Origin: Baylisascaris procyonis
Lineage: Eukaryota; Nematoda; Chromadorea; Rhabditida; Ascarididae
Assembly (NCBI GenBank): GCA_037389465.1
Contig: JAZARR010000130.1
Span: 226,001 to 290,000, forward strand
DNA: 64,000 nucleotides
Direction of reading: 5' to 3'
Positions 29,146 through 40,090 of this stretch are shown here, piece by piece. Positions within the stretch are counted from its first letter, which is position 1; each line of letters begins with the position of its first letter. A program made the translations under genes and the position numbers. Under the pieces are notes generated by a model. The model did not search any database. It worked only from the letters and a program-made list of their open reading frames with translations, and was not told the origin of the DNA.

Positions 29146-32100
29146 ATGGCTTCCGCTGATGCTGACCATGACTTTGGCGAAAACAGAGTTAGTTAATTCA
29201 TTCGAAATTTTGGTCTCTTTCCTTTCACTTCTTTCTTGCCGCATTATCAAGTGCATATCCGCAACCTGAAATATAAGCTTAGTGAAGGGGATGGGTGGGA
29301 GGGGAGGGAGAGGGAGCGGCCTTTTCGTCGACAGCCCTATTTTCTTGCCTTTTTCGGATCAGGTATTATTTTTACTTAATTTCTTTCGAAGTCGATGCTG
29401 ACCGTAGAAAGCGTTATGCTTCCTTTGAAATATTCTGTGTTTTTTAGAGTGTGTTTCCTAATTTGCATTTGAGAGGTGCATTATGAAAGGATCTCGCCTG
29501 TGCATATGTCTGATTGTGCCTGTCTAACAAATCCATACCATGTTTTTGAAACTGATTTTTTTGAATTTCCCTATTTATGATTGTGTTCAAGGATGCCTAT
29601 AGTACTTTCCGACAATTCTTTGAACTGCTTTGAGTATGTGAAGCCTACTCTCAGCTCTCCTTATATCAAATTTCAATTTTGTTTCTGCTAAAAATTGACT
29701 TTTAAGAGAATGTTTTGAGTTTGTGAAATAATCAGAGATGTTTTTAATGAGATATTTCAATGACACTTTTTTTATCATTTGTCCATATTTTCAACCATAC
29801 ATTGAAATGATTGAGGGGAAAGGGGGGGGGGTGATTTGATGTGAAGGAAGAAGTGGTCTGCTCTCTTTATGGGAGTTATCTATAAATATAAATGCGCTCC
29901 TCATATGTTTTAATAATTTCAGCAGCTACACATAATAGAATGGGAGCACCTGGACCTTTACAAGTTTTATCCACTAGCAATGGCTTCTTCGTGGTCGATC
30001 CGTTGTCTGCTCTATCCGATGTCAGTGGTCAAGTCACGATTACAACTTCAGAAGCAAAATACTGTCTATCGTGGTATGCGACATGCGTTCGTCCATATTT
30101 TGCGCAACGAAGGATTCACCGCACTCTACAGGGTTCGTTCTAAATCACATTACTTGATGACCGCGATTCTGATGCTCTTGTATTACTTATGTGGTCGACG
30201 ATTTAATACAGGATATCGGTACTTGTATGCATTTTCCTGAGCCTGTGACGAGGCATAGTGTGCTATCTCCAGAAATCATCGCTCATTTGGGATTACTGCA
30301 GACTAAAACTAAGCCTGCAATAATTCCGCGTATCGAAAGTTTGTGCTCGGATTTCACGCATAGCATTTCATAGAGAATAAAACAGGGGAGAAGCCATTGA
30401 AAACGAAAAGGAAAAATTCTCTCACTGAATGAATAATTCAGCTAAGATTGTGCGAATGAATCACTTATAGTCAAAGAGCAAAAAAGAACTTTCTCTGTCT
30501 TATACGTTTTTTACGGTAATATTACGCTTCGTCTGTTGTTTACTATGTTCATTTTTATTTTTTTCCGTAATCTTTGGAATACCTGTGTTATATTTTCATC
30601 CTTACCATAAAGCAAGCCCATTTATATGTTCATATGTAATACTTGCAGACCTTTAGTTAGGATTGTAGTTTCAGGAGGGAGAATTGGCAATTTTTTTTTG
30701 GCCATACGGTGGAAGCAGCACGTGATGCAGCGAAAGCAGCTTGTTTTTGAGTTCCTTGGGGAGCAACGGCTATGGAATGTCCATGCAGATTAGAGATTCA
30801 AAAAAGTTGCCAACATGAGGCGCGTAGTGTTTGTGAAAGAAAAGCAGAATTCGAAAAGGAGTGCATGCTCTGTAGATCCCTTCCAACACTCTGTAGGCCA
30901 AAAACAATTAATTTGAATTCTTAGGGAATGATTTTATAGTCCTTAGAGAATGAATTTTTATAATTCAGCAGCCTTTAAGTAGCAAAAGATAGCGGCAATA
31001 GCGCCTCATTTTAAGCGAGCTCTACATGCATAGACTTCATCGAATCGATCTGCAGTGTCGTTGCAGGTTTTGTACTTTGAAATGATCACCACATCTGAGA
31101 GACCTTCTGCTGCCTGTTGTTGACAAAAGTTTTTAGAGGTATCAGAATGTCGTTGGAAAACGCCGAAGATTTTAAAATATACCAAGATGGCGCTGAAATA
31201 TTTTGTTGAAAATAGTGACAGAAGCTCAGAAAAGCTAGTTTCGGTTAAGGTTTTTTAGGGAGGGGGTGAAGAAATTCATCCCCTTCCATTGAAATATAGG
31301 CTTTGAAGAAGAAATTGTCCCCACTCTACTTAGGGCTGCAAGTATAAATACCTATATTGTTTGTGGACAAATTCGCTTGTCTGCCGTCAAATGTTCTAGT
31401 ATAAAAAGGTGTTTTAACGGTTTTTGGATGACTTTACCTCAGCTGATTGCATCATTTCTATACTCAGGTGCGTATGAAAAGATACGCGATTTATTGCAAG
31501 TGCATGCTGGCCTCTCATCAGCAGCCTTTCTTTCTGGTTTAGCAGGTTATTTTTTCATATTTGGTTAATTGTCAAATAACTGCCAATTCGTTAATAAAAA
31601 TTCTTTTCTTATTTTGTATAAGAGAATGGACAATCGTGTCATAATAAATTAATAAAATTGCGCATATCTCATCATTTCACACTTCATCTATAAGCGATTT
31701 GCATTCAAAAAACTCATTCAATAAACACCTCAATCGAAATTATTTCAATTGTTTTACACATCTCTAATTAGTGTTTCTTTCATCTCTTCAGGCGCACTGA
31801 GTACGTTTTGGGCAATCTCACTGTTGCTTAATTGCTGAAAGAATACGTTTATAATTGTATGTTTGCTTCGTTTTCCTGTCGCTTACTGTCAGTGGCATCA
31901 CTAGCTTCTTGAAATGTTTTCAGTGTTGAATGAATTTTAAGGCGCGGCCGCATCGGCAACGACTCAGTTAATTTTTGTACCAACCGATATAATTGCTCAA
32001 TATATGATGGTGCATAATAACCCTAATTCCTTTATCGGTAAATGCTGCTCATTTTTCCTTCTTCTTTATTCTTTCATTTTTATGCTTTCTTTTTTGTGAA

Positions 32101-33737
32101 AAATTATAGCTAGTCTTTTCACTCTTCTCAATTACTATCCTCATTTTTATACATAAATCGTTTATATTTTATCATTAAAAATTTTTTTTAATGTATTAGA
32201 ACGACCTCGTTATTTCTCTTCATCTCTTTTCTATCTCTCCGCTTATTTTCCCCCATAGTTTCTGGATTTACCAGCTTTGTTTGCCTTTGGACTCATTTGA
32301 TGTACAGCGCTTTTATCATAAAATTTTTAATAACTGTAAAAGTGTATTATTGCTAATTCGAAATATGTTTGCGGTGCTTCAACTCCACCTTCTATCCTCA
32401 AAAACTTTCATTTAAATGGCGTCTACCACCCCTCTTCCCTCCTCCCCACGCAGTTGGAATCACGTAGATGAAATGATGTTTACTTTATCTATGAGCTTCC
32501 GTAAATACGTATGTATTGGTTGTGTTAAAAAATACTTCGCAATTAGCGTTGACGATGTAATGGAATCCACACCAGTTTCGTGGTGAATGCCCACATTAAG
32601 GTACACAAAACTTTTATAATATCCGACATCTGTTCAGATTGTGCATAGGAACGTTGAATTGAAGTTGAAATGAAGAGCACTAGCCATGTGATATGCTTCC
32701 CGTTGATGGGAACAAGTGATTGCCGTTGTCTTTTTCTTTCCTCTCACCGATATGTTCACTTTATTAATAAACACCTGTAATAAAGAAATGATTGCTTGTT
32801 TGCAGGAAGTATGCGAAATGCGGCTGTAATTAATTTCGTAAAGGAAGACCCATTGGGAAAGCGACTTACTCTTGGATTGCGAGTAACACGTGCTGTTTAT
32901 TGCGTTGATGGATTCAAAGGGCTCTATAGGTGGGAAACATCTTTGTATCTTTTCACATTATAAAACATTTATTGCGTTTCATAGCATGCTTAGCGATTAT
33001 GATGTGCGCACTAGATTGAAATTCCATTTTAGGTGATTCGAACGATTCGATTATTTAAAGTATGAATGCATCAGTACATATTGTATTATTTGTTGGGATT
33101 GCCTGAGGCTGGATGATGTGATGAGGGAATTGCAGCGGAAATGGTAATTGATCAAATTTCGGTCAGCAACAGAACGCAAACATTATTTTGTCGTAACTGC
33201 AGTTCGGTTGGAACCGACAAAATTTGGAAAATGTCGATCGGTTGCAGATCGGCAGTATTCGGGTGATAACCGGATTTTGGTTGCAGTCAGAAATGCCAGT
33301 CGACTGATGCTTTTCGGTCTGACGATCCATCTGGGATGGTTGGCTGTCCAGGAATATTTTCATCACCAGAATAAAGGATCGTGTATATGAGAATAAAGGA
33401 AGCTCTGCAAGCCTTCCTGTATGTAAATTTTTGGTCGGATACAGGATTGGCACTCATCGAGTTAAATCAAAGAAGCAGTTCAGTTGGATGGATTGTTAAT
33501 TATGATAGTTTCTTGTTTATCAAATGCTTCTCTTTGTTCTGACTCATTTACAATCTCTTTTATCTAATGACGGAATTATTTAAAGGGGTTTTCTATCATC
33601 AATAATGTTCTATATTCCTTCGTCGATGGTATTTTGGGTGACTTATTATAATGTGTTGGATTTATTTAAAGCACTGAGAAGGCATGTCATCCATCCTGCA
33701 TTAATGGCTTTATCCGAAGGCGGCCAATTGAATGAAG
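29146..33737 (+). CDS. SLC25A44: Mitochondrial carrier, SLC25A44-like, 3' part not found
   Basis: Exons are 29146-29187, 29923-30132, 31419-31545, 31942-32037, 32806-32929 and 33586-33737, with matching phases. The N-terminus ends in IIEWEHLD, a stretch typical of SLC25A44, and is followed by the first carrier repeat (LYPMSVVKSRLQLQ, then GFTALYRGFW). The second repeat contains VPTDIIAQYMM, and GFKGLYRGF and YIPSSMVFW follow it. The first and second repeats have Ser and Thr before the Asp-type position, as this divergent subfamily does. The vertebrate protein carries branched-chain amino acids into mitochondria. The exon 3 boundary has AAC (31416-31418) where an acceptor AG is required; exon 4 uses TTTTAAG and exon 6 TTTAAAG. 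About 95 residues of the third repeat were not located downstream of 33737, so the model is incomplete or the gene is broken. Confidence 0.82.
30133..31418 (+). other. Intron 2 of the SLC25A44-like gene
   Basis: 1.3 kb between exon 2 (donor GTTCGT) and exon 3. No repeat was recognised. It ends in TTTTAAC instead of an AG acceptor. Confidence 0.6.
32038..33585 (+). other. Introns 4 and 5 of the SLC25A44-like gene (flanking exon 5)
   Basis: AT-rich introns of about 770 and 655 bp. The frame at 33148-33390 (and its reverse 33163-33453) has CGGT/GATCGG-rich short repeats but no protein motif and is not taken as a gene. Confidence 0.55.
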
Positions 33738-33939
33738 GTACGTCTCTGATCACCTGTGACTTTCATTAACACCAAACAATTTTAATTTTCACTGTCAGCT
33801 TTTGCAAACGTTTTGTTGACCCGTTAAGGGCATTTATTTTTTCCTCTTACGTTTGTGCAAAGGTTTTTGTCTTGATTCTTTGTTATAAAACTGCGTTCGG
33901 CTCTTCCGACATCCCACTGTCGGAAATATTTCACTTTGC

Positions 33940-34285
33940 GCCCCCACGTAGTCGACTTGCGCATCAAATTCAGCTTGCCAAAAGATGTTGAAATACAAAC
34001 AATGTTTTGCGTATTTCCAGTTTCGCGATATACGAGTCTGGAATCTGCTCCCCGCCGATATCCTTAATTCATCCACTCTTTCGGCTTTTGATCTGCGGCT
34101 GAGTCACTATTGCTGCTCTTACGTATTAAATGTTTATTCGCCTAAATTTGTAACTTTGCGACCGTTTTGTATCTTCTCACTCCTTATGCTCAGATACCTT
34201 TGTGTGTTTTCCCACCTGGGGACGTTGAAATAGGTACATAAACAAATAAATCGAAGCGGTAAATAAAAAAATAAATCAAAGCGTG
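33940..34285 (+). mobile_element. LINE (non-LTR retrotransposon) 3' fragment
   Basis: Frame 33985-34233 contains RDIRVWNLLPADIL followed by a Ser-rich stretch and FDLRL. That is the pattern found at the C-terminus of CR1/RTE-like reverse transcriptases, where a W-N-x-L-P motif precedes a short helix. No reverse transcriptase core is left, and a TAG closes the frame upstream near 33947. A tail of AATAAATC-like repeats (34244-34285) follows the stop. It is a decayed 5'-truncated copy lying in the presumed 3' part of the carrier locus. Confidence 0.6.
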
Positions 34286-37200
34286 AGCTTGACCTTCAGA
34301 ATTGAGCTAGTGTCCGTCTATTAATTTCGCATTTGTTGATGGACGCAATTACTGTTGCACCTTGTTGGAGTCATTTATAGGTTAGGAGAGCACTCAAAAT
34401 ACTCGAAAAAAAACTCATTTCAACAGATCTAAACTTGCACTGCTGCATAATTATTTTCGAAGAACGAGAGGAAATTAAATGGAAAGAAAACCGATTGAAT
34501 CTCTGTGGCAACTTCATTAAGCTTAGACAAGGTTTGTTTCATCGATACCCTCGGAGTGCTCCTATAATAAATCGAAAAAAATATTGATTTTCTTCCATTC
34601 GATAAAATTACCTACTAAAAAAAATTCAACAGCCAACAAAAATAAAGTATCAATCTTTATTCTTTTTTTTTCTGCTCTTCGAGTTCACCTATAGTATAGC
34701 CCTCCTATTTTCTTAATTTGCCTATCATATGCAAAAGTAAATCCGCAGGGCATTAAGTGTGCAATTACATGAATAGCTGTTTTATCACAGACTTTCATCG
34801 AAATAATTATAAAATAAGAATAACTGTTCTGAATGGAATTTAGCTCAAGAGAGTACCGTTAAGAAATATATATTGAAACCCGTGGATCCACGATATGTAA
34901 ATTTAACTTGGGGGAGAGGAGAAGGAAGGGGGAGGGGATTATTGTTGAGTGAATATATTGACGTCGTGAGGATGGCATCAGCGGGTGGTTGGTGTGTTTT
35001 TGGATGTGACACATTAATTGCTGCGATGCATTTGTTTTTTGCTGACTGTCGGCAACCACTTTAGTGGCACCCCTCGAAGACATATCGTTAGTGAATGCCA
35101 CTGAACCCGATAGCCGACTCACACTTTCATACCCTAACAGTTCGATGTGAACTCAGTATCCTCTTCGACAAGCTCATTTTAGGAATTTCTTTCCCTCTTT
35201 TATGGCATCATTCCAGGTTAAGCCCCTACCTGATTCTCTCTTTGACGTGCAACTGAAAATGCAAGAAAGCCTTTTTGACGAAAATTGATAGTTGCAAGAA
35301 TAGATGTGCCATGGAATTATTGCGTTTAATCAAGCAATATTATAACGCGAATAGCAGCATTAGCAAAATTCAAACATCAAACTCGATTAAACACTCACTG
35401 TTGGTGGTACCACATTTTGCGGTTTACCCAACTCGTTTATCAAATGATTTTTCAAGAAAAATGCAATCTTTGTGCAAGTTTTCTCCTACAATGGAGCCTC
35501 GATCCTTCCGTAATGGAGTGATTTTACAGACACATAATCCTTACTGCCAAAGATGTAAGCATAAATTTCCCAGTGATGGTTCAAACAGCCATAAAATTTT
35601 CAAATCTTTTGTTGTTTTTTTCGTTCAATGCCAAAGGTTGGCAGAATGCCAAAGGTGCCAACTGCCAAGTTCGAATATTTCTGAGATCGCAAGATAATGC
35701 AAGACACTGTAAACGCTTTCTGCTACAACTGAAACTTCAAAACGCATTTCGACTTCAATTTTGTAGCGTCAAATCTCAGCAGCATTTGTTTCTGTCCGAT
35801 TTTTCCAGTATCATTCAAGGGTGGTGATGCGATGGTGAGGGAGTGGGGGGGGAAGGAAGTGAAGGGGCTCAAGCCTGAAAGGTCCTTTCATCTATGCCTC
35901 TTTGTTTTTTGTTTGACGAACATATCAGCTATGCTTCAACAATTTCAAGTGTCCATTGTCCAATAAAAGTAGATAGGGTGGTCAAAATGTACATTTTCAG
36001 AAAACGACTGTTTATCAAACCAACAATTAATTTACATATGATCAGTGCTGCTCTCCACTTCATCTAAATGCATCCTTTTTTCACATTTTTCCTCACCTTA
36101 ATTGCCTACATGATCTTTCATTCATAAATATTCGTGCCTGAGTTGTTCTTTGTCTTCTCTTCTAAGCTACTTCTTAATGCAACTGTTTATTGATGTTATT
36201 TCTTGCAGTTTTGTGTTTATTAAGTTTGATTGCACTTTTTTGCACTTTTTGCACAAATTGCACTTTTTTGAATAACTCATTTCCGAATGGGCTCAATTTC
36301 ATGTCATTTCTTTTCCATGAATTACTTGGTAAAGGTTCACATTAGTAGTGAAAAATGATGTCATCTATTCACATTTTTTTGAGAATATTATTTTTGAATA
36401 TTACATAAGAGAATCACACTGTTTTTGCATTGAACTTGAATAGCCTTCTCTCGCACTTCTCTCTTTGCCGGCCATTTTAATGTAGTTAATGGATAACGGG
36501 AGGAACGAGAGTTGCGGCTTTTTCTTTTAGGGATCCACAAACAGATGGGATTTATTTCAAAGGGGGTTCCTCTTCTAGGGGGTTTTGTGTTTTCCGCATT
36601 CTTTTAAACACTGACGTAAATACTAGTTATATGCGTAATGAAGTATTCAGATTGAAGAGAGTTGATGTTGCACGTTAGTGCGTGGAATCTTGACAGTTTT
36701 GAAATAAACTTTTGAAGGGATTTATGACCAAAGGCTGCATCAAGGAGAGGCTTATGCTTGAGCGACGTCTATTCAAGGAGTGCAATATGCATATCGCCTG
36801 TCATCTCGGCGATTTCAGCATTTGCTTAGAAAATTTTACTTTTTTATTGAACATTCAACTTGGATATATCCGCTTTCAATATGATGATGTTTGATTTCAT
36901 TACGATGCTTTATTGCACATGGTCCTCATTGATCAATATTTAGAAATAATTTTCATGAAAATACAAACCCGAAAGAGGCTCACCTTTCCTGGCAAAAATT
37001 TGTTAACAATAATATTTCATCCTTAGAGGCTCTGAACTATTTTGACTCTTCCGACCTCCCTCACTCTTTTTGATTGTGGAGGAAACCTATGGATTTTTTC
37101 TCGGTCGCTAGCTGAGTAGAGGCGTTGGCTCACAACCAAGCGATATCAAAAATGTTCGTCTTTCATTGGCCGAAGACATTCGATAAGAACCAAATTTTAG

Positions 37201-39636
37201 TTGTGGCCAAAAACCGACCGATCAATATTTTTCGGTCACTGAAAAACCGAATGAGATTCAGGTTTCCAAGCGAAGCTCTATTAAAAGATGTTTGTTACAA
37301 GAATGGCGTTGAATTTTGTTTGACAAGCCACGAATAACCAATTCACAAAAATTATCGCAAATGCAACTAAAATACATAAAACAAACAACGCCGTCGCATC
37401 TGTAGCTAAATGGGAGATGCGAACCTTCCTTTGAAAAGCAGGCTAAGAGGGAAACCTCAGAAATAAAAGCCAGATGGAGAAGCTGTGGACTGCTTAGTTC
37501 TACACTTCACCTAGGATGAAATGCACCTTAGACGTTTAGCTTATTTGCTTCATTCTATGAAACATCAACGCCAACAAAGCGAGCAGACGGGCGCTCATCA
37601 AGCTTTTGCTGTTTGATATTTGACTCTCTGTACATGAGCAAAGCGTGATTAAGGGTCTGTTCCATGACACGTAATTTCTTGAAAGGAATTAACTGATTCA
37701 GCGTTTTCATGCTGTTTCACCTCAGACGAGCCGTCTGACCCAATACGATCAGTTCAAATCCGGTACGATCGAATTCGACCGAATACGATCCAAGTTTTTT
37801 GAGCAAGTACAAATCCAGCGACGAGCCTTTGTGTCCAGAATCTTTGTTCTATCTTTTCTCCCCTTCATGATGCACTAAAGGCTCTGCCTATTTCTTATAC
37901 TTCATAAATCCTGTTCAAAGCTGCGAAAATACGATCTCAAAAGTCCGCCTCCATTAAAGTGAATCGATGCTTTGCAGGAGGCAAATATTAACGGTTTTTC
38001 CTTTCCCCCACGCCCACCCCTTCCGGCTCTGAAAAGAGACTGCGACCAGAAAGATTAGAAGGATATCGAACCTTTCAATCGACTTCCTCCTTTTTGAGTC
38101 TATCTGTCCGCTCGAGTAAACGCAGCACCGTCAAGTCATGCGAGTTCCAAAGTGGAAACAACTCTGCTGTGAATCGACAAAGAACGTCTTGTTTCAATCA
38201 GACTACAATGTGCAGCAAGTTAGAACGCAAAACGAAAAGTCAGCTATGCAGCGACCCTTTCTTCGATGTTTTCGTATCCTTGAACTTATGCCTGCTGCAT
38301 GCGATGTTCGAAGGCTTTAGCCTGGTGAATGATTACTCATTTCCACAATCCCCGTAGGGCATCGCTTCACTTCCTTTTCCTTCTATCAGTGGATGGTCCT
38401 ATATGTGCTTCGCAAATTTAGAAATAACTTCACACTTTTTCCCTCCTTCGTTCACTCCGCCGAATTGGTTGAATAGGTCATATCCTTTGGTTTAGTCGTT
38501 TAACCAATTTTTTTACTTTGCCGCTGTCTATGTTGTCGTTTTAGAAGGTATTTTCTCCCTGAAAATTGGCTCCATCGACATCGTCATTACTACTGTCAGT
38601 TCGTTCATCTACTACACATGCGGAATCCTCAACATTTTTGCATTCCTCGAGAACGATTCCGTAGGGAGAATCGAAACCTGCAGAGACTGCAGACATATCC
38701 TATTCATTACCGCCTTCAAAATTTTTGAATCTAAGTAATGTAAACTGCTGCAAAATTGAAAAGTTTAGGGCACAAAAAAACTCGCCAAAATAACTAAAAA
38801 GCGAGTTGAATTCTTACTAAATAGCGAAAAAAGTAACCCGCACGCTGCTCTATTGGAGGATAATAACTTCTCCAGCATCAAAATATCACGAAAAATATAA
38901 CAAGCAACGATTGCGTAATGAAAAATGGCCGATCTTAGGAGACTTCAACATAAAAACATCATCCCATACGATCTCCATTATGAATTACACCGATCAAACG
39001 TTGTTTCAGCGGTAGATTGTGATCGAATGTCTTTGAAACGAAGGCAATCGCTCATAAGTGATATTTGGTTCATACCGAAATCAATGCATTTCAAAGATGT
39101 CGTTACCGGCTAGTGGCTTCGGTAGACGCGGATTTCGGTTAGGGCCTTTAAGAAAAATTGAAAAGCGGCCAAACGAATTTAAGATCAGTCATAACTGTAA
39201 TTGGACCGATCGCTTGGCAAAGCCATTTTTGAAAATCTGCTAATTTACTTTTACAGCATTCACTACAGTCATCTCATGGACTTGAAAGCCTCATCAAAAC
39301 AAGTTAAAGAATTCGTTCACCTAAGAGTTCGGGACTTTCATAGTTGCGTATTGACACTTTTTTTCGCATATCTATGAAAGTAATCACTATTTTTGCAGCC
39401 TTCTTGTATACTTCTCTTCTTTTTATGCGTAAACATTTGCGGAAAGGCAGGACTGATGTATAAGTCGTTGTCTTCAAAGGTAATTTCAATGAAAGTTATT
39501 CCGCTTCTTGTCGACCCTTAATTTCCCATTCGGATTAGCTGCATCAGGTGTTGGGAGTCATCCTCGCAACCACTAAATTGCTGCAAAACCAAATGAGATG
39601 TAAGATGCGAATGCTCACTTGAGAAATAAAAGCTCG
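34286..39636. other. Region without a supported gene downstream of the SLC25A44-like exons
   Basis: AT-rich DNA with local repeats: GCACTTTTTTGCAC-type units at about 36230-36265 and AATACGATC-type repeats at 37741-37793. A purine-rich block is at 34908-34938. The last carrier exon could be hidden here but was not recognised. Open frames at 35275-35697 and 38094-38357, and a 52-codon - strand frame at 38541-38696, have no identified relatives. Confidence 0.4.
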
Positions 39637-39708
39637 TGCGCTTGTGGGGAATCGAACCCCCGTCGATTGCTTGGAAGGCAACCATGCTGACCATTACACC
39701 ATAAACGC
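39637..39708 (-). tRNA. tRNA-Gly(UCC)
   Basis: Read on the - strand the 72 bases fold as a tRNA. The acceptor arm starts GCGTTTA and ends in CAAGCGC plus discriminator A. The D arm is GTGT/GCAT and the anticodon stem GTTGC/GCAAT encloses loop CTTCCAA, anticodon TCC. The T arm has loop TTCGATT in GGTTCGATTCC, a good B box. Two weak points are an A-C pair at the base of the acceptor stem and a G-A pair in the T stem. The gene therefore may be slightly degenerate. No CCA is encoded. Confidence 0.85.
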
Positions 39709-40003
39709 CACGTACAAATGTGTACTTGCTCCGAACATCATTTCATTATTTCGTTTCGTTTGAGAAGACGTTTTTTCATAGAGATGTTCGTCTTTGGAGC
39801 CATTGCAAAGAACTGCCAGCGAATCACCTAAGAACTTGGGAACGATAGTGCCAATTTCGCTTTTCACTGCATTTTTTGCTTAACCTGAAAGCGCGCAACT
39901 CGTCTATTTAAAAAAAAATGCCTTTTCGAGAAGAGGCAATTGTTAATTAGCTGCAGCTGTAAACTGCACCGGCATTTGTGGTGTAATGATGGGCATAGTG
40001 GCC

Positions 40004-40051
40004 CTGAAATGCACAACTAAACTGCCTCTTGAGTCTAGTTGTGCATTTCAG
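40004..40051. repeat. Perfect 16-bp inverted repeat (hairpin)
   Basis: CTGAAATGCACAACTA at 40004-40019 is exactly complementary to 40036-40051, with a 16-base loop between. Related AACTGC and TGAAATGC/TGAAGTGC words recur at 39960-40090, suggesting a small degenerate repeat cluster. Confidence 0.85.
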
Positions 40052-40090
40052 AGGGAGGGGGGAGGGTAAACTGCCCCTGAAGTGCGCAAT

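Noticed and set aside
33148..33453. Overlapping frames on both strands in intron 5 of the SLC25A44-like gene
   Set aside because: They arise from short CGGT/GATCGG-rich repeats and have no protein similarity that I recognise.
35275..35697. 140-codon frame as a gene
   Set aside because: No motif, no splice context and ordinary AT-rich composition.
36712..36894. Candidate for the missing last SLC25A44 exon
   Set aside because: The translation begins plausibly but lacks a carrier PxD motif and membrane-helix pattern.
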